DNA of 64,000 nucleotides, taken from positions 62,001 through 126,000 of the forward strand of contig NZ_NIQU01000002.1 of NCBI RefSeq assembly GCF_002741105.1, written 5' to 3'. Source of the stretch: Pseudomonas sediminis (GTDB lineage: Bacteria > Pseudomonadota > Gammaproteobacteria > Pseudomonadales > Pseudomonadaceae). Position 1 is the first letter of the stretch; each line of letters starts with the position of its first letter. The position numbers and the translations under genes are program-made. The notes beneath the pieces are model-generated. The model searched no databases, was not told where the DNA came from, and worked only from the letters and a program-made list of their open reading frames with translations. This document shows, in pieces, positions 1-8,232 of the stretch.

Positions 1-192
1 TTCTTCGTAGACTCACGAATTCGATGGCGTACTGCTTCCCGAGCGGCCGGCGCACCGGGACGCCCTACGTTGCATGCAAGGCGCACCGACCTCTTCTACT
101 ACTTTGGTACTGGTTTTCCTCTCCAACGTAGAATTCCCAAGCCCGCGACCATGGCCTGTAATACCGCTACAAAAATAAGTAGAGACCTTGCC
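1..192. other. left-edge non-coding leader
   Basis: No convincing gene is seen in the first 192 bases. Open frames here in both strands are shadows of the downstream gene and carry no family motif. The stretch probably holds the promoter of the CXXCW protein gene, but I cannot place -35/-10 boxes with confidence. Confidence 0.4.
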
Positions 193-768
193 ATGAAGTA
201 CCGTCTGCCCGTGCAAGCAGGCCTGATGCTCGCCTCCCTTCTGTTGGTCTGCGTCGTGCGTGCCGAAGAGCTGTTCGATGCCGACGGCTATCGCAGCAGC
301 CAGTACCGCAGCCCCACGCCTTCCAGTCTGGAAGGCGTACAGATCGTCGATACTCCCGCCCTGCAGAAGCTGCTTGCCGAGCGCCCGGATACCCGCCTGA
401 TCGATGTTTATCGACGCCCCTTCGTGCAAGACCGCTTCGTCGAGGACGCGCCCCACGCCAACCTGCCCGGCAGCCTGTGGCTGGCCAACGTCGGCGACGG
501 CAACCTGGCCCCACAATGGCAGCGCTACTTCACCCACTACCTGCACCAGCAGAGCCGTGGCGACGTGCGCCAGCCCTTCGTATTCTACTGCCGCTCCGAC
601 TGCTGGCTGAGCTGGAACGCCGCGCGTCGCGCCAATGCCATGGGCTATCGCCAGCTCTACTGGTACCGTGACGGCGTCGATGCCTGGGAACAGGCCGGCC
701 TGCCCCTGGTACCCGCAAAACCCGCCGAACTGCCTGCTGCTTTCCTCACGCCCACTGCCACACCATAA
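193..768 (+). CDS. PQQ-dependent catabolism-associated CXXCW rhodanese-like protein
   Basis: A 191-residue periplasmic protein. Residues 1-24 form a signal peptide (hydrophobic [12 protein letters not shown], then cleavage after VRA). A rhodanese-like fold follows, with the family hallmark CRSDCW near residue 138, inside [19 protein letters not shown]. Proteins of this type are found beside PQQ-dependent alcohol dehydrogenase systems, where they are thought to assist the quinoprotein or its cytochrome; the exact role is unknown. The ATG at 193 is chosen over upstream in-frame ATGs at 70 and 151 because it gives a clean signal peptide. It lies 23 bp ahead of erbR and is probably co-transcribed with it, in keeping with a PQQ-alcohol oxidation locus. 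Confidence 0.8.
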   Translation: MKYRLPVQAGLMLASLLLVCVVRAEELFDADGYRSSQYRSPTPSSLEGVQIVDTPALQKLLAERPDTRLIDVYRRPFVQDRFVEDAPHANLPGSLWLANVGDGNLAPQWQRYFTHYLHQQSRGDVRQPFVFYCRSDCWLSWNAARRANAMGYRQLYWYRDGVDAWEQAGLPLVPAKPAELPAAFLTPTATP

Positions 769-791
769 TCACAACAACGAGGTGCAAGGCC

Positions 792-1457
792 ATGTACAAG
801 ATCCTGATTGCCGACGACCATCCGCTGTTTCGTGAAGCCATCCATAACGTCATCGCCGACGGGTTTCCCGGCAGCGAGATCATGGAAACCGCCGACCTGG
901 ACAGCGCCCTGGAGCTGACCCAGAGCCACGACGATCTGGACCTGATCCTGCTCGACCTGAACATGCCCGGCATGCACGGCCTGGGCGGGCTGATGAACCT
1001 ACGCAACGAGGCGCCAACCATCCCGGTGGTGATCGTTTCCGCCGAGCAGGACAAGCAGATCGTGCTGCAGGCCATCACCTATGGCGCTGTGGGTTTCATC
1101 ACCAAGTCCTCGCCACGGGCACAGATGACCGAGGCCATCGCACAGATTCTCGACGGCAACGTCTACCTGCCGCCGGACATCATCCGTTCGCAGAAGAGCG
1201 GCAGCTCGCGACAGCACCACGACAACCACAGCATCGCCCCGGAACTGCTGCAAGCCCTGACGCGCAAGCAACTGCTGGTGCTCGAGCGCATGACCAAGGG
1301 CGAGTCGAACAAGCAGATCGCCTACAGCCTGGATATCGCTGAAACCACGGTCAAAGCACACGTCTCGGCCATTCTGCGCAAGCTCAACGTGCATAACCGC
1401 GTGCAGGCGATTCTCTCGGCGGGCGATATCGATTTCGCCTCCTATCTGCGGCGCTAG
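792..1457 (+). CDS. erbR: LuxR-family response regulator ErbR/AgmR
   Basis: A 221-residue response regulator. The receiver domain (1-120) has the acidic pocket DD at 8-9, phospho-acceptor Asp55 ([10 protein letters not shown]) and the conserved Lys of FITKSSP near 105. A LuxR/GerE helix-turn-helix covers about 155-215 ([22 protein letters not shown], shown in part). It matches the AgmR/ErbR type, which activates PQQ-dependent ethanol and glycerol oxidation genes in pseudomonads. It follows the CXXCW gene by 23 bp. The NahK (ErcS') kinase nearby belongs to the same P. aeruginosa gene neighbourhood, which supports the assignment. A REP-type palindrome directly after the stop may terminate the transcript. 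Confidence 0.82.
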   Translation: MYKILIADDHPLFREAIHNVIADGFPGSEIMETADLDSALELTQSHDDLDLILLDLNMPGMHGLGGLMNLRNEAPTIPVVIVSAEQDKQIVLQAITYGAVGFITKSSPRAQMTEAIAQILDGNVYLPPDIIRSQKSGSSRQHHDNHSIAPELLQALTRKQLLVLERMTKGESNKQIAYSLDIAETTVKAHVSAILRKLNVHNRVQAILSAGDIDFASYLRR

Positions 1458-1474
1458 CATCCGACAGGTTAGCT

Positions 1475-1543
1475 GTCGTTCCCGCGCAGGCGGGAAGCCA
1501 GCACTCAAGAAGCATCTCGGCTCCCGCCTTCGCGGGAGTGACG
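1475..1543. repeat. REP palindrome pair, family B
   Basis: Two inverted copies of a GC-rich motif (CCCGCGCAGGCGGG and CCCGCCTTCGCGGG) lie about 35 bp apart between CGT and GACG ends. The same unit recurs at 58773-58835 and 61736-61804. It sits between erbR and the GNAT gene and may stabilise or end the erbR transcript. Confidence 0.8.
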
Positions 1544-1611
1544 AACGAGGTTGTCCTGACTCCCGTCATCAAGCCGTGCTAAAACGGCGGCCTCACCGAT
1601 TGGAGTCCACC

Positions 1612-2031
1612 ATGCACATCCGCCCTTTCCGGCTCGCTGACGAAGCCGCCGTCATTGATCTCTGGCAACGCTGCGACCTGACCCGCCCGTGGAACGACCC
1701 GCACAAGGACATCCAGCGCAAGCTCACGGTGCAGCCCGAGCTGTTTGTGGTGGGTGAGATCGACGGCAAGCTGGTGGCCTCGGCCATGGCCGGTTATGAA
1801 GGCCACCGCGGCTGGGTCAACTACCTGGCGGTGTGCCCGGAGCAACGCCAGCAGGGCCTGGCCCGTCAGTTGATGGCGTATATAGAAGAGCAGTTGCTGG
1901 CCATGGGTTGTCCCAAGCTCAGCCTGCAGGTGCGCGACACCAACACGGCGGCATTGGCCTTCTACGAGCGGCTTGGCTACAAGATCGACGCCTCGGTCAG
2001 CCTGGGCAAACGCCTGATCGCGGATGACTGA
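1612..2031 (+). CDS. GNAT acetyltransferase, YpeA-like
   Basis: A 139-residue single-domain GNAT protein. It shows the N-terminal MHIRPFRLADEAAVIDLW typical of YpeA, the acetyl-CoA loop (VCPEQRQQGLARQLM, motif A Q/RxxGxG/A) at about 72-86, and the C-terminal NTAALAFYERLGY. The substrate is not predictable. The ATG at 1612 is preferred to an upstream in-frame start at 1576 because it matches the usual family N-terminus and has GGAG 5-8 bases ahead. The gene stands alone between two REP clusters. Confidence 0.8.
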   Translation: MHIRPFRLADEAAVIDLWQRCDLTRPWNDPHKDIQRKLTVQPELFVVGEIDGKLVASAMAGYEGHRGWVNYLAVCPEQRQQGLARQLMAYIEEQLLAMGCPKLSLQVRDTNTAALAFYERLGYKIDASVSLGKRLIADD

Positions 2032-2047
2032 CGAGGCGCCCTTATCG

Positions 2048-2107
2048 TAGCCCGGATGAAATCCGGGGTAGAACGGCGTGATCGTTCCCGGATTGCATCC
2101 GGGCTAC
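2048..2107. repeat. REP palindrome pair, family C (GTAGCCCGGATG)
   Basis: Inverted copies GTAGCCCGGATGAAATCCGG and CCCGGATTGCATCCGGGCTAC border a 60-bp unit. This resembles a widespread short palindrome of gammaproteobacterial genomes. It lies downstream of the GNAT gene and the facing nahK. Confidence 0.75.
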
Positions 2108-2118
2108 GGGCTCGCCTC

Positions 2119-2277
2119 GGTGCGCGCAGCGCACCCTACAGGAGGATCGACGCAGTGTCGTAGGGTGGATCACGCTCTACCGATCCACCGCTGCGGTGGA
2201 TGTAAAAAGCGACATCCACCCTACAGCTCCTGCGCTCTGCTCGCTCAGGTAAACCCTGGGGTGCGCCGTACGCACCG
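2119..2277. repeat. REP cluster, families A and A'
   Basis: Contains a family-A half unit (GGTGCGCGCAGCGCACCCTAC, 2119-2139) and a variant pair opening GTAGGGTGGATC and closing GACATCCACCCTAC (2160-2224). A last GGTGCGCCGTACGCACC palindrome lies at 2261-2277, just before the nahK stop. Repeats thus fill the 250-bp convergent gap. Confidence 0.75.
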
Positions 2278-2281
2278 GGTT

Positions 2282-4924
2282 TCAAGCCCCCGCCCCACGC
2301 TCCATCAAATGACTCATCGCCGCCTTCAACTTCATCGGCCTCACCGGTTTGTGCAGCAGGCTATGGCCCAGCTCGCGCATCTGCTGCTTGAGCTCGTTGC
2401 TGTAGTTGGCGGTGATCATCAGCGCCGGTAGCGGCGTGCTGCGTCGGGCGTTGATCTGTGCCACGGCGTCGACGCCATTGCGCTCGTCGTCGAGGTGGTA
2501 GTCGGCGATCAGCAGGTCGGCCTCGGCATGGTAGTTGTCCACCTGGCACGCCAGGTCTTCTTCACTCAGCGCAGTAACCACTCGGCAGCCCCAGCCTTCG
2601 AGCAGGGTGCGCATGCCCGCGCAGATCGCGGCGTCGTTATCCAGCACCCAGACCCGCGCGCCGCTGAGGCGTTCGAGCAACATATCCGGGCTGTCCTGCA
2701 CGGCACGCACGCGCGGCGCGCGGCGGGTGAGCGGCACCTCGACGGCAAACATCGAGCCCCTGCCCTGCTGCGACGCGACGCGGATGCGATGGCCGAGCAT
2801 GCCCGCAATCTTCTCGACGATCGCCAGGCCCAGACCCAGACCGCGATCCTGCTTGCGCTGCACGTTATCGCCGCGTTTGAACTCCTGGAAAATCTCCACC
2901 AGCTTGTCCTGGGCGATACCGATGCCGGTGTCCCAGACTTCGATGGACAGGCTGTTGCCGCGCCGTCGACAGCCCAGCAGGATGCGCCCGCTGGCGGTAT
3001 AGCGAATGGCGTTGCTAAGGAAGTTGCGCAGAATCCGTGCCAGCAGTTGCACGTCGCTGCGCACCAGGGCCGAGCTGGGCAGGTAATCCAGGCGCAGGCC
3101 TTCGCTGCGGGCGATCTGGTGATACTCGGCGGCCAGGTTCTCCAGCAGCTCGCTTACAGCGAATGGCGCGATATCAGGTTTGATCACCCCGGCATCGAGC
3201 TTGGAAATATCCACCAGCGTGCCGAGCAGACTTTCCACGTCTTCCAGCGAGTTGCTGACGTTGCGCACCAACGGCGCGCAGCCTGACAGGTCGCGTTTCT
3301 CCAACAAGGCACTGGTGAACAGCCGCGCTGCGTTGAGTGGCTGCAGCAGGTCGTGGCTGACCGCGGCGAGGAACTTGGTCTTGGACAGGTTGGCCTGCTC
3401 GGCCTCGCCCTTGGCTTCACGCAGGCGTGCCTCCATCTGCGTGCGCTCGTCGATCTCGCGACGCAGCTGGTCGTTCACCGTGGTCAGCTCGGCAGTGCGC
3501 TCGCGCACGCGCTGTTCCAGGTGTTGATAAGCCTGGTGTAGCGCTTCGGCCGTGCGGCGACGCTCGGTGATATCGCGGATCAGCACGAAGATGCCGACCA
3601 CCTCGCCACTGGCCTGACGGTTGGGCACATAGGAACGCAGCATGTAGCGTTCCTGGCCGTTGTGGTTGGTTTCGGCGAATTCGAAGGTCACGCTCTCGCC
3701 GGACAGCGCCAGTTCGACGTAGGGCTCCAGGCGCTGGCAATGCTCCTCGCTGTGTACTTCGCGCAGGCTCTGGCCGAGCATGGCGCCGCGCGGCCAGCAA
3801 TACCATTCCTCGTAGACCTTGTTGGTGAATTCGTAGACCAGGTCGGCCGACAGGTAGGCGATCAACGCCGGCACGTGGTCGGTGATCAGGCGAATCCAGC
3901 GCTCGCTGTCGCTCAGTGCCTGGGCCTGGCGATGGCGCTCGGTGATATCGGTGAAGGTATTGACGAAGCCGCCGGTGGGCAGCGGATGAGTACGCACTTC
4001 CAGCATGCGCCCGTCGAACAGACGCACCTCCACCTGGCGCAGCGGTTTGCCGCCGGCGTCGCGGCTGTCCGGGGTCAGCGGCTCAAGTTCGCTTTCCGCC
4101 ATCACTTCGGCGAACGGCCGATGGGCGTTGATCGGCGCCAGCCCGCAAAGCTCGAGGAAGCGGTGGTTCCACAATTCCAGCGCGCCCTCGGCATTGACCA
4201 TGGCCATGCCCTGCGACAGGTTGTCGACCGCGCGCTGCAGCAGGCGCGACTTCTGCGCCAGGGCCTGCTCGCGGCGCAGAGCCTCGCTCTGCTTCACCTC
4301 GGTGATGTCGGTGTAGAGGATCACCAGCCCACCTTCGCGGGTCGGCCGCTCACTGACCTGCACCCAGCGCCCGTCCTGCAGGCGGAACAGGCTCGGCTCG
4401 CCTTCCTTGCCCAGCTGCGCTTCTACCACCAAACCGGTGCTGCGGCTCAGCCGGCGAATTTCCTCCAGCCGCGTGCCGGTGCCGATGCGCGCGCGGCTAC
4501 GCGCCCACAGCGCCTTGAAACGGCTGTTGAACAGCACGATGCGCTGACGATCATCGAACAGCACGAAGGCATCGGAGATGCTCTCGATGGCGTCGATCAA
4601 ATGCTGGTGCGCAGTCTCGGCACGCAAGCGCGCATCGCTGAGCAACTGGTTGCTGGATTTCAGCTCAGCCATCGCCTGGTTCAGCGCATCGGTGCGCTCG
4701 CGCACTTGCTCGGAGAGCACCACCGAATGCTGGAAGGCCGCGTAGGCGTCATCGCCACGGGAATGGATCGACTCGACCCGCTCGATCAGCGCGGCGTTGA
4801 TGCGCCGGAGCTTGGCGTTTTCCTGCTCCAGCGCCGTGCAGCGTGCCTGCAGCTCAGCGCTCGGCACGCCCAACAGGTCGGCCAATGGCGACACCGGTAA
4901 AGGTCTGGTTGATGTGCATGCCAT
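2282..4924 (-). CDS. nahK: PAS-rich hybrid sensor histidine kinase NahK/ErcS'
   Basis: An 880-residue cytosolic hybrid kinase without membrane segments. In order: an N-terminal coiled coil (about 20-110), three PAS domains (about 115-225, 228-335 and 340-455, each ending in the DIT(E/R) tail), a second coiled coil, HisKA with phospho-His524 (VSHDLLQPLNA), HATPase_c, and a C-terminal receiver with Asp808 (LLIADYHLDD). In P. aeruginosa the homologue PA1976 (NahK, also ErcS') partners the FIST protein NosP and feeds the HptB phosphorelay; that function is transferred by similarity. The start at 4924 overlaps the end of nosP by 71 bp. A GTG at 4894 is an alternative, also inside nosP. Translational coupling is likely. 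Confidence 0.8.
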   Translation of the reverse strand: MACTSTRPLPVSPLADLLGVPSAELQARCTALEQENAKLRRINAALIERVESIHSRGDDAYAAFQHSVVLSEQVRERTDALNQAMAELKSSNQLLSDARLRAETAHQHLIDAIESISDAFVLFDDRQRIVLFNSRFKALWARSRARIGTGTRLEEIRRLSRSTGLVVEAQLGKEGEPSLFRLQDGRWVQVSERPTREGGLVILYTDITEVKQSEALRREQALAQKSRLLQRAVDNLSQGMAMVNAEGALELWNHRFLELCGLAPINAHRPFAEVMAESELEPLTPDSRDAGGKPLRQVEVRLFDGRMLEVRTHPLPTGGFVNTFTDITERHRQAQALSDSERWIRLITDHVPALIAYLSADLVYEFTNKVYEEWYCWPRGAMLGQSLREVHSEEHCQRLEPYVELALSGESVTFEFAETNHNGQERYMLRSYVPNRQASGEVVGIFVLIRDITERRRTAEALHQAYQHLEQRVRERTAELTTVNDQLRREIDERTQMEARLREAKGEAEQANLSKTKFLAAVSHDLLQPLNAARLFTSALLEKRDLSGCAPLVRNVSNSLEDVESLLGTLVDISKLDAGVIKPDIAPFAVSELLENLAAEYHQIARSEGLRLDYLPSSALVRSDVQLLARILRNFLSNAIRYTASGRILLGCRRRGNSLSIEVWDTGIGIAQDKLVEIFQEFKRGDNVQRKQDRGLGLGLAIVEKIAGMLGHRIRVASQQGRGSMFAVEVPLTRRAPRVRAVQDSPDMLLERLSGARVWVLDNDAAICAGMRTLLEGWGCRVVTALSEEDLACQVDNYHAEADLLIADYHLDDERNGVDAVAQINARRSTPLPALMITANYSNELKQQMRELGHSLLHKPVRPMKLKAAMSHLMERGAGA

Positions 4925-6017
4925 TGAACTGCTCTCCGTAGGTGTTGAAGCCGATCACCCGCTGCTGGCGCAGCAGTGTGGCGACCGACTCGACGCCGCC
5001 ATCGTTCTCGATCTCCAGGCGGCGCAGGAAGCAGTCGCAGCCGATGGTCAGCAGCAGCGGACCGAGGCGCTGCTCCAGTCCGGCGAACAGCTGCGCAAGG
5101 TTCGGCAGCAAGGGCCCGGGGTGCATGGCGGTAAGGACGATGCCGTTCTCCACCGCGCAGTAGAAGGTCAGGCTGAGGTCGTCGTGCACCTGCTGGATCG
5201 AGCGCACGTAGTAGTGATCGCTAATGCGCACCGCCAGCGGATAGGCGGCGAACGCGCGCAGATCCAGCGCCTCGACCGGCACACCGATCAGCTCGGCATA
5301 TTCCTGCGCGGCCGGTGCGGCATTGAGTTCGTACACCCGGCGTGTGGCGCTGTCGGCGCGCGTCACCACCAGCTTTTCCGCACTGGGCTGGATGTGATGG
5401 GTGCTGAACACCTCGAACTCCAGCCAGGTGTTGAACAGCACCACGACCGCTGCGCCGCTGTGGAAGCGGCCGCCGTGATAGACGTGGGTGTGGGTCAGGT
5501 GGTTGTCGTCGCCGGCCGAGCCGCCGAAGTGCGGGATGCTGCCCAGCGCCGCACTGAGTGCGCCGAGCACCAGTTCTTCGCGGCTGGAAAGTCCGTCGAG
5601 CAAGGTCAGGGCGAAGCTGTGGCCCTTGATCGAGGCCAGCTCGTTGCTGCGGCAATTCTTGACCAGACCATCGACCAGTTGCTGCGCGTCGAGCAGGTTG
5701 AAGCGCTCCATCTCGTCGATCAGCACGCTGGCGATGGAGAAGCAGCGTAGGTCGAATCCCAGTGCCACCACGCAACCACGGTCGTAGCCCTGCGGGGTGA
5801 TTTCGCCGGCGCTGGTACAGCCCACCAGGCTGACACCGCCGAAATGGGCCTCCAGCGCCTGGCCGAGACCGTCGAGATCGTATTCGGCCGAGCAGAAGAA
5901 CAGTACGAAACCGAGATAGGGATGGATCAGCTGGCGTGCCAGTTCCTGGGCGGCCAATTCCACATCCTTCGTGCTGGAGACGGCGCTGAGCACGCCCTCC
6001 GACTGTTCCAAGGCCAT
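4854..6017 (-). CDS. nosP: FIST-domain NO-sensing protein NosP
   Basis: A 387-residue FIST_N plus FIST_C protein. The N-terminal half carries LVGCTSAGEITPQGYDRGCV; the middle has the conserved FGGSAGDDNHL followed by a His-rich THTHVYHGGRFHSG. In P. aeruginosa PA1975 is the haem-based nitric-oxide sensor NosP that controls kinase NahK, and the same order and overlap occur here. The ATG at 6017 is favoured over a TTG at 6029 because GGGGCG lies a suitable distance upstream. Haem ligation cannot be confirmed from sequence alone. The upstream 240 bp contain only REP-like palindromes and the promoter. Confidence 0.8.
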   Translation of the reverse strand: MALEQSEGVLSAVSSTKDVELAAQELARQLIHPYLGFVLFFCSAEYDLDGLGQALEAHFGGVSLVGCTSAGEITPQGYDRGCVVALGFDLRCFSIASVLIDEMERFNLLDAQQLVDGLVKNCRSNELASIKGHSFALTLLDGLSSREELVLGALSAALGSIPHFGGSAGDDNHLTHTHVYHGGRFHSGAAVVVLFNTWLEFEVFSTHHIQPSAEKLVVTRADSATRRVYELNAAPAAQEYAELIGVPVEALDLRAFAAYPLAVRISDHYYVRSIQQVHDDLSLTFYCAVENGIVLTAMHPGPLLPNLAQLFAGLEQRLGPLLLTIGCDCFLRRLEIENDGGVESVATLLRQQRVIGFNTYGEQFNGMHINQTFTGVAIGRPVGRAER

Positions 6018-6113
6018 ATCACGCCCCAATTCACGTGCTGATCATGGGGAAATTCTACGAAGCCGGTGCTGCCCGCCCCATGCTACTTGAGTACTGGATA
6101 GCCGACCCGTAGG

Positions 6114-6261
6114 GCGTACTCGCGAAGCAGTACGCGAGGCGGCAAGGGCAATCGGGGGATGCGACCCCGGATTTCTCGTTCGTCTTCACAAAAGGGGGAC
6201 CACTGGTACGCATGGCGCCCCGGGACGCCGCCATGCTCGTGTAGGGTGCGCCGCGCGCACC
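6114..6261. repeat. REP-like palindromes
   Basis: An inverted repeat GCGTACT...AGTACGC lies at 6114-6135, and a family-A half unit GTAGGGTGCGCCGCGCGCACC at 6241-6261, in the gap between nosP and the small membrane protein gene. Confidence 0.6.
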
Positions 6262-6268
6262 AGGGCCC

Positions 6269-6661
6269 TCAATGCGCCGGCCAGAACATCAGGGTCAGCA
6301 CGAACATCCCGGCGTAGAAGCCGATCTCCAGGGTTTCCGTCCACGGCTGGATGCGCTTGATCGCGCCATGAACATGCACCAGCACCATCAGCAGGGCCAC
6401 CGCGGCCAGCACCTCGAAGGTGGTGTGCAGCGCTTCACCGGTCAGCGCGGCGCGCAGCATCAGCGCCTCGACGATCAGAATGAAGGCGCCCAGGCAACGC
6501 CCGAAGTACACCGCCAGGTCGATGTCCTGCGGAATGCGCCAACGCATCAGGCGGGCCCAGGTCAGCGGTACGAGGAAGATGGGTAGCGCGAAGACCAGCG
6601 TAGTGCTGATCGCCAGCACCAGCAGATAGGTTTGAGCCGATTCGCTCCAGAGTCCGATCAT
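6269..6661 (-). CDS. small four-helix inner-membrane protein
   Basis: A 130-residue hydrophobic protein with four predicted membrane helices (about 10-35, 48-70, 80-100 and 108-127), joined by short charged loops. No catalytic motif is visible. A protein of this size and place lies between nahK and erbR in P. aeruginosa (PA1977 by memory), so it may belong to the same alcohol-oxidation / NO signalling neighbourhood. The function is unknown. It is on the same strand as the porin upstream, but a hairpin terminator separates the two, so it likely has its own promoter. Confidence 0.65.
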   Translation of the reverse strand: MIGLWSESAQTYLLVLAISTTLVFALPIFLVPLTWARLMRWRIPQDIDLAVYFGRCLGAFILIVEALMLRAALTGEALHTTFEVLAAVALLMVLVHVHGAIKRIQPWTETLEIGFYAGMFVLTLMFWPAH

Positions 6662-6681
6662 TGAATTCTTCCTTTCGATTC

Positions 6682-6714
6682 CTAAAAAGAACGGGAGGCC
6701 CTTGGGCCTCCCGT
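6682..6714 (-). terminator. rho-independent terminator of the porin gene
   Basis: On the minus strand the perfect stem ACGGGAGGCC / GGCCTCCCGT with a 4-base loop is followed by TCTTTTT. It lies 20 bp after the porin stop. Confidence 0.85.
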
Positions 6715-6733
6715 TGTCCGCAAGCCGTATGGC

Positions 6734-7918
6734 TTACCAGCTGAGTACCGCACCGACGGCGAAGGTGTCGGTGTCCTCGTTCAGACCGCTGCCGGCGGCG
6801 GCGTCGATCTGGTACTGGTTGTATTCGGCGACCAGCTTGAGGTTGTCGTTGATGGTGCGGAAATAGGCGATGCCGCGGGTCTCGTAGTCCGCTGCCACGC
6901 CTAGGCCGTTGCCGTCGTCCTCGGTCTTGCCGTAGGACAGCGCCACGCGGTTCTTGCCCCAGGTGTAGGAGCCCTGCAGCAGGTAGCCGTCGCTGTCGAT
7001 GTCACGCAGGGTCGGCTCGCCCAGGTTGTTGGTGAAGAACGGGTTGATGCCCTTGGCCTGGAAGCCCGAACCAGTCAGCGACAGGCCGCCGAACTTGGCC
7101 TGCACGCCATAGCCGAGGCCCTTGGAGGTGACCTTGTCGACGGTGTCGTCGGTGTTCTCGGAGGTCTGGTAGGCGCCGTTGACCCAGGTGTAGATGGTCG
7201 AACCGCCCAGATCGAACTGGTAGCTGACCTCCGATTCGAAGCGCGGGTTTTCCTGGTAGGCCTTGCCGGTCGGGCTGTCGTCGTTGGTGTCGACCGGGTC
7301 CATGATGCCGACCGCGACACGCAGGCCTTCAGCCAGGTTGTTGTTGCGGTAGGTGATCTGCGAGGTCGGGAACGGATACGGGTAGCCGGTGCCGATGTTG
7401 CCGAAGGACACGCCATTGCCGTCCACCAGGCCAAGGGTGTCGGACACGTTGCCGTAACCGGCCAGCAGCTCATCGAGGAAGATGTTGGAGCGCGAGAACA
7501 GGCCGAAGTCCTTGCCCACCAGCACTTCGCCCCACTCCGGGCTGGAAACGGTGCCGTAGAACTGACGAACGTCGATGGCGGTATCGGTGCCATTGGTTTC
7601 GCTGTCGTTGATGGTGACCCAGAAGGAGGAGCGGCCGGTCAGCTTGAGCCCGTCGATCTGCTTGCCGAAGTTGAAGCCGATCCAGTTGGGCAGAAAGCCC
7701 ATCTTCACCCGCGACTGGCGGCGGTCGAACTGCTCGCCATCACGATCCACGTCGCTATTGACGTAGAAGGCGTTGATGTAGCCGTCGGTGGAGAAAGTGG
7801 TGTCGTCCTTGTCGTACAGGACGATCTCGGCGGCGGCCTGCTGCGCAGTCGCCAGGGCGACGGCCGTAGCCAGGGTCAGGGGCAGAAATCGAGTGATGGC
7901 GATCTTGTTGTTGTTCAT
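6734..7918 (-). CDS. Gram-negative general porin
   Basis: A 394-residue outer-membrane protein. A 30-residue signal peptide (LTLATAVALATAQQAAA) is followed by alternating amphipathic strands typical of a 16-stranded trimeric porin, with an acidic loop region and the C-terminal aromatic AVGAVLSW that directs BAM assembly. The ATG at 7918 is chosen because GGAGAG lies 6 bases upstream and the signal peptide begins there; upstream in-frame codons are non-coding. The substrate is unknown. Its place between the PQQ-alcohol regulators and pqqF suggests uptake of a small alcohol or organic acid, but this is inference. The upstream region holds an 18-bp perfect palindrome. Confidence 0.8.
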   Translation of the reverse strand: MNNNKIAITRFLPLTLATAVALATAQQAAAEIVLYDKDDTTFSTDGYINAFYVNSDVDRDGEQFDRRQSRVKMGFLPNWIGFNFGKQIDGLKLTGRSSFWVTINDSETNGTDTAIDVRQFYGTVSSPEWGEVLVGKDFGLFSRSNIFLDELLAGYGNVSDTLGLVDGNGVSFGNIGTGYPYPFPTSQITYRNNNLAEGLRVAVGIMDPVDTNDDSPTGKAYQENPRFESEVSYQFDLGGSTIYTWVNGAYQTSENTDDTVDKVTSKGLGYGVQAKFGGLSLTGSGFQAKGINPFFTNNLGEPTLRDIDSDGYLLQGSYTWGKNRVALSYGKTEDDGNGLGVAADYETRGIAYFRTINDNLKLVAEYNQYQIDAAAGSGLNEDTDTFAVGAVLSW

Positions 7919-8232
7919 AACGCTCTCCGCTTGAGTGGCGACCGCCAGGGCAGTCGTGTCGGAGGCGATTATCGAAAGCAGGTCCGGCGAGCCATACGCT
8001 GCCTTGGCAGCGATTCGCTGCTGCTTTGGCCGGGCGCTACCGGCCCGCTCCCGCCGGCTCGCGACTGACCTGCTACCGGTAGCAGGAGAAAGGTCGTAGT
8101 ACCGGGCCAGCCCTAGGGCGTAGACGCGCACGCAAAGCGCTGTGAAAAGGGAAATAGGCAAACGTCTGCAGGCAAACGCAAAACGCCCAGGCCTGCATAT
8201 GGGAATGGAGAGCGGGAGGAAAAACGGTGCAG
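7919..8232. promoter_or_regulatory. porin upstream region with an 18-bp perfect palindrome
   Basis: This 314-bp gap contains the porin promoter region. At 8069-8086 the sequence CCTGCTACCGGTAGCAGG is a perfect palindrome, about 150 bp ahead of the porin ATG, and looks like a dimeric regulator site. No gene is seen. Confidence 0.5.

Noticed and set aside
7919..8161. N-terminal extension of the porin frame
   Set aside because: The signal peptide and ribosome site define the ATG at 7918; the upstream frame covers the promoter palindrome.
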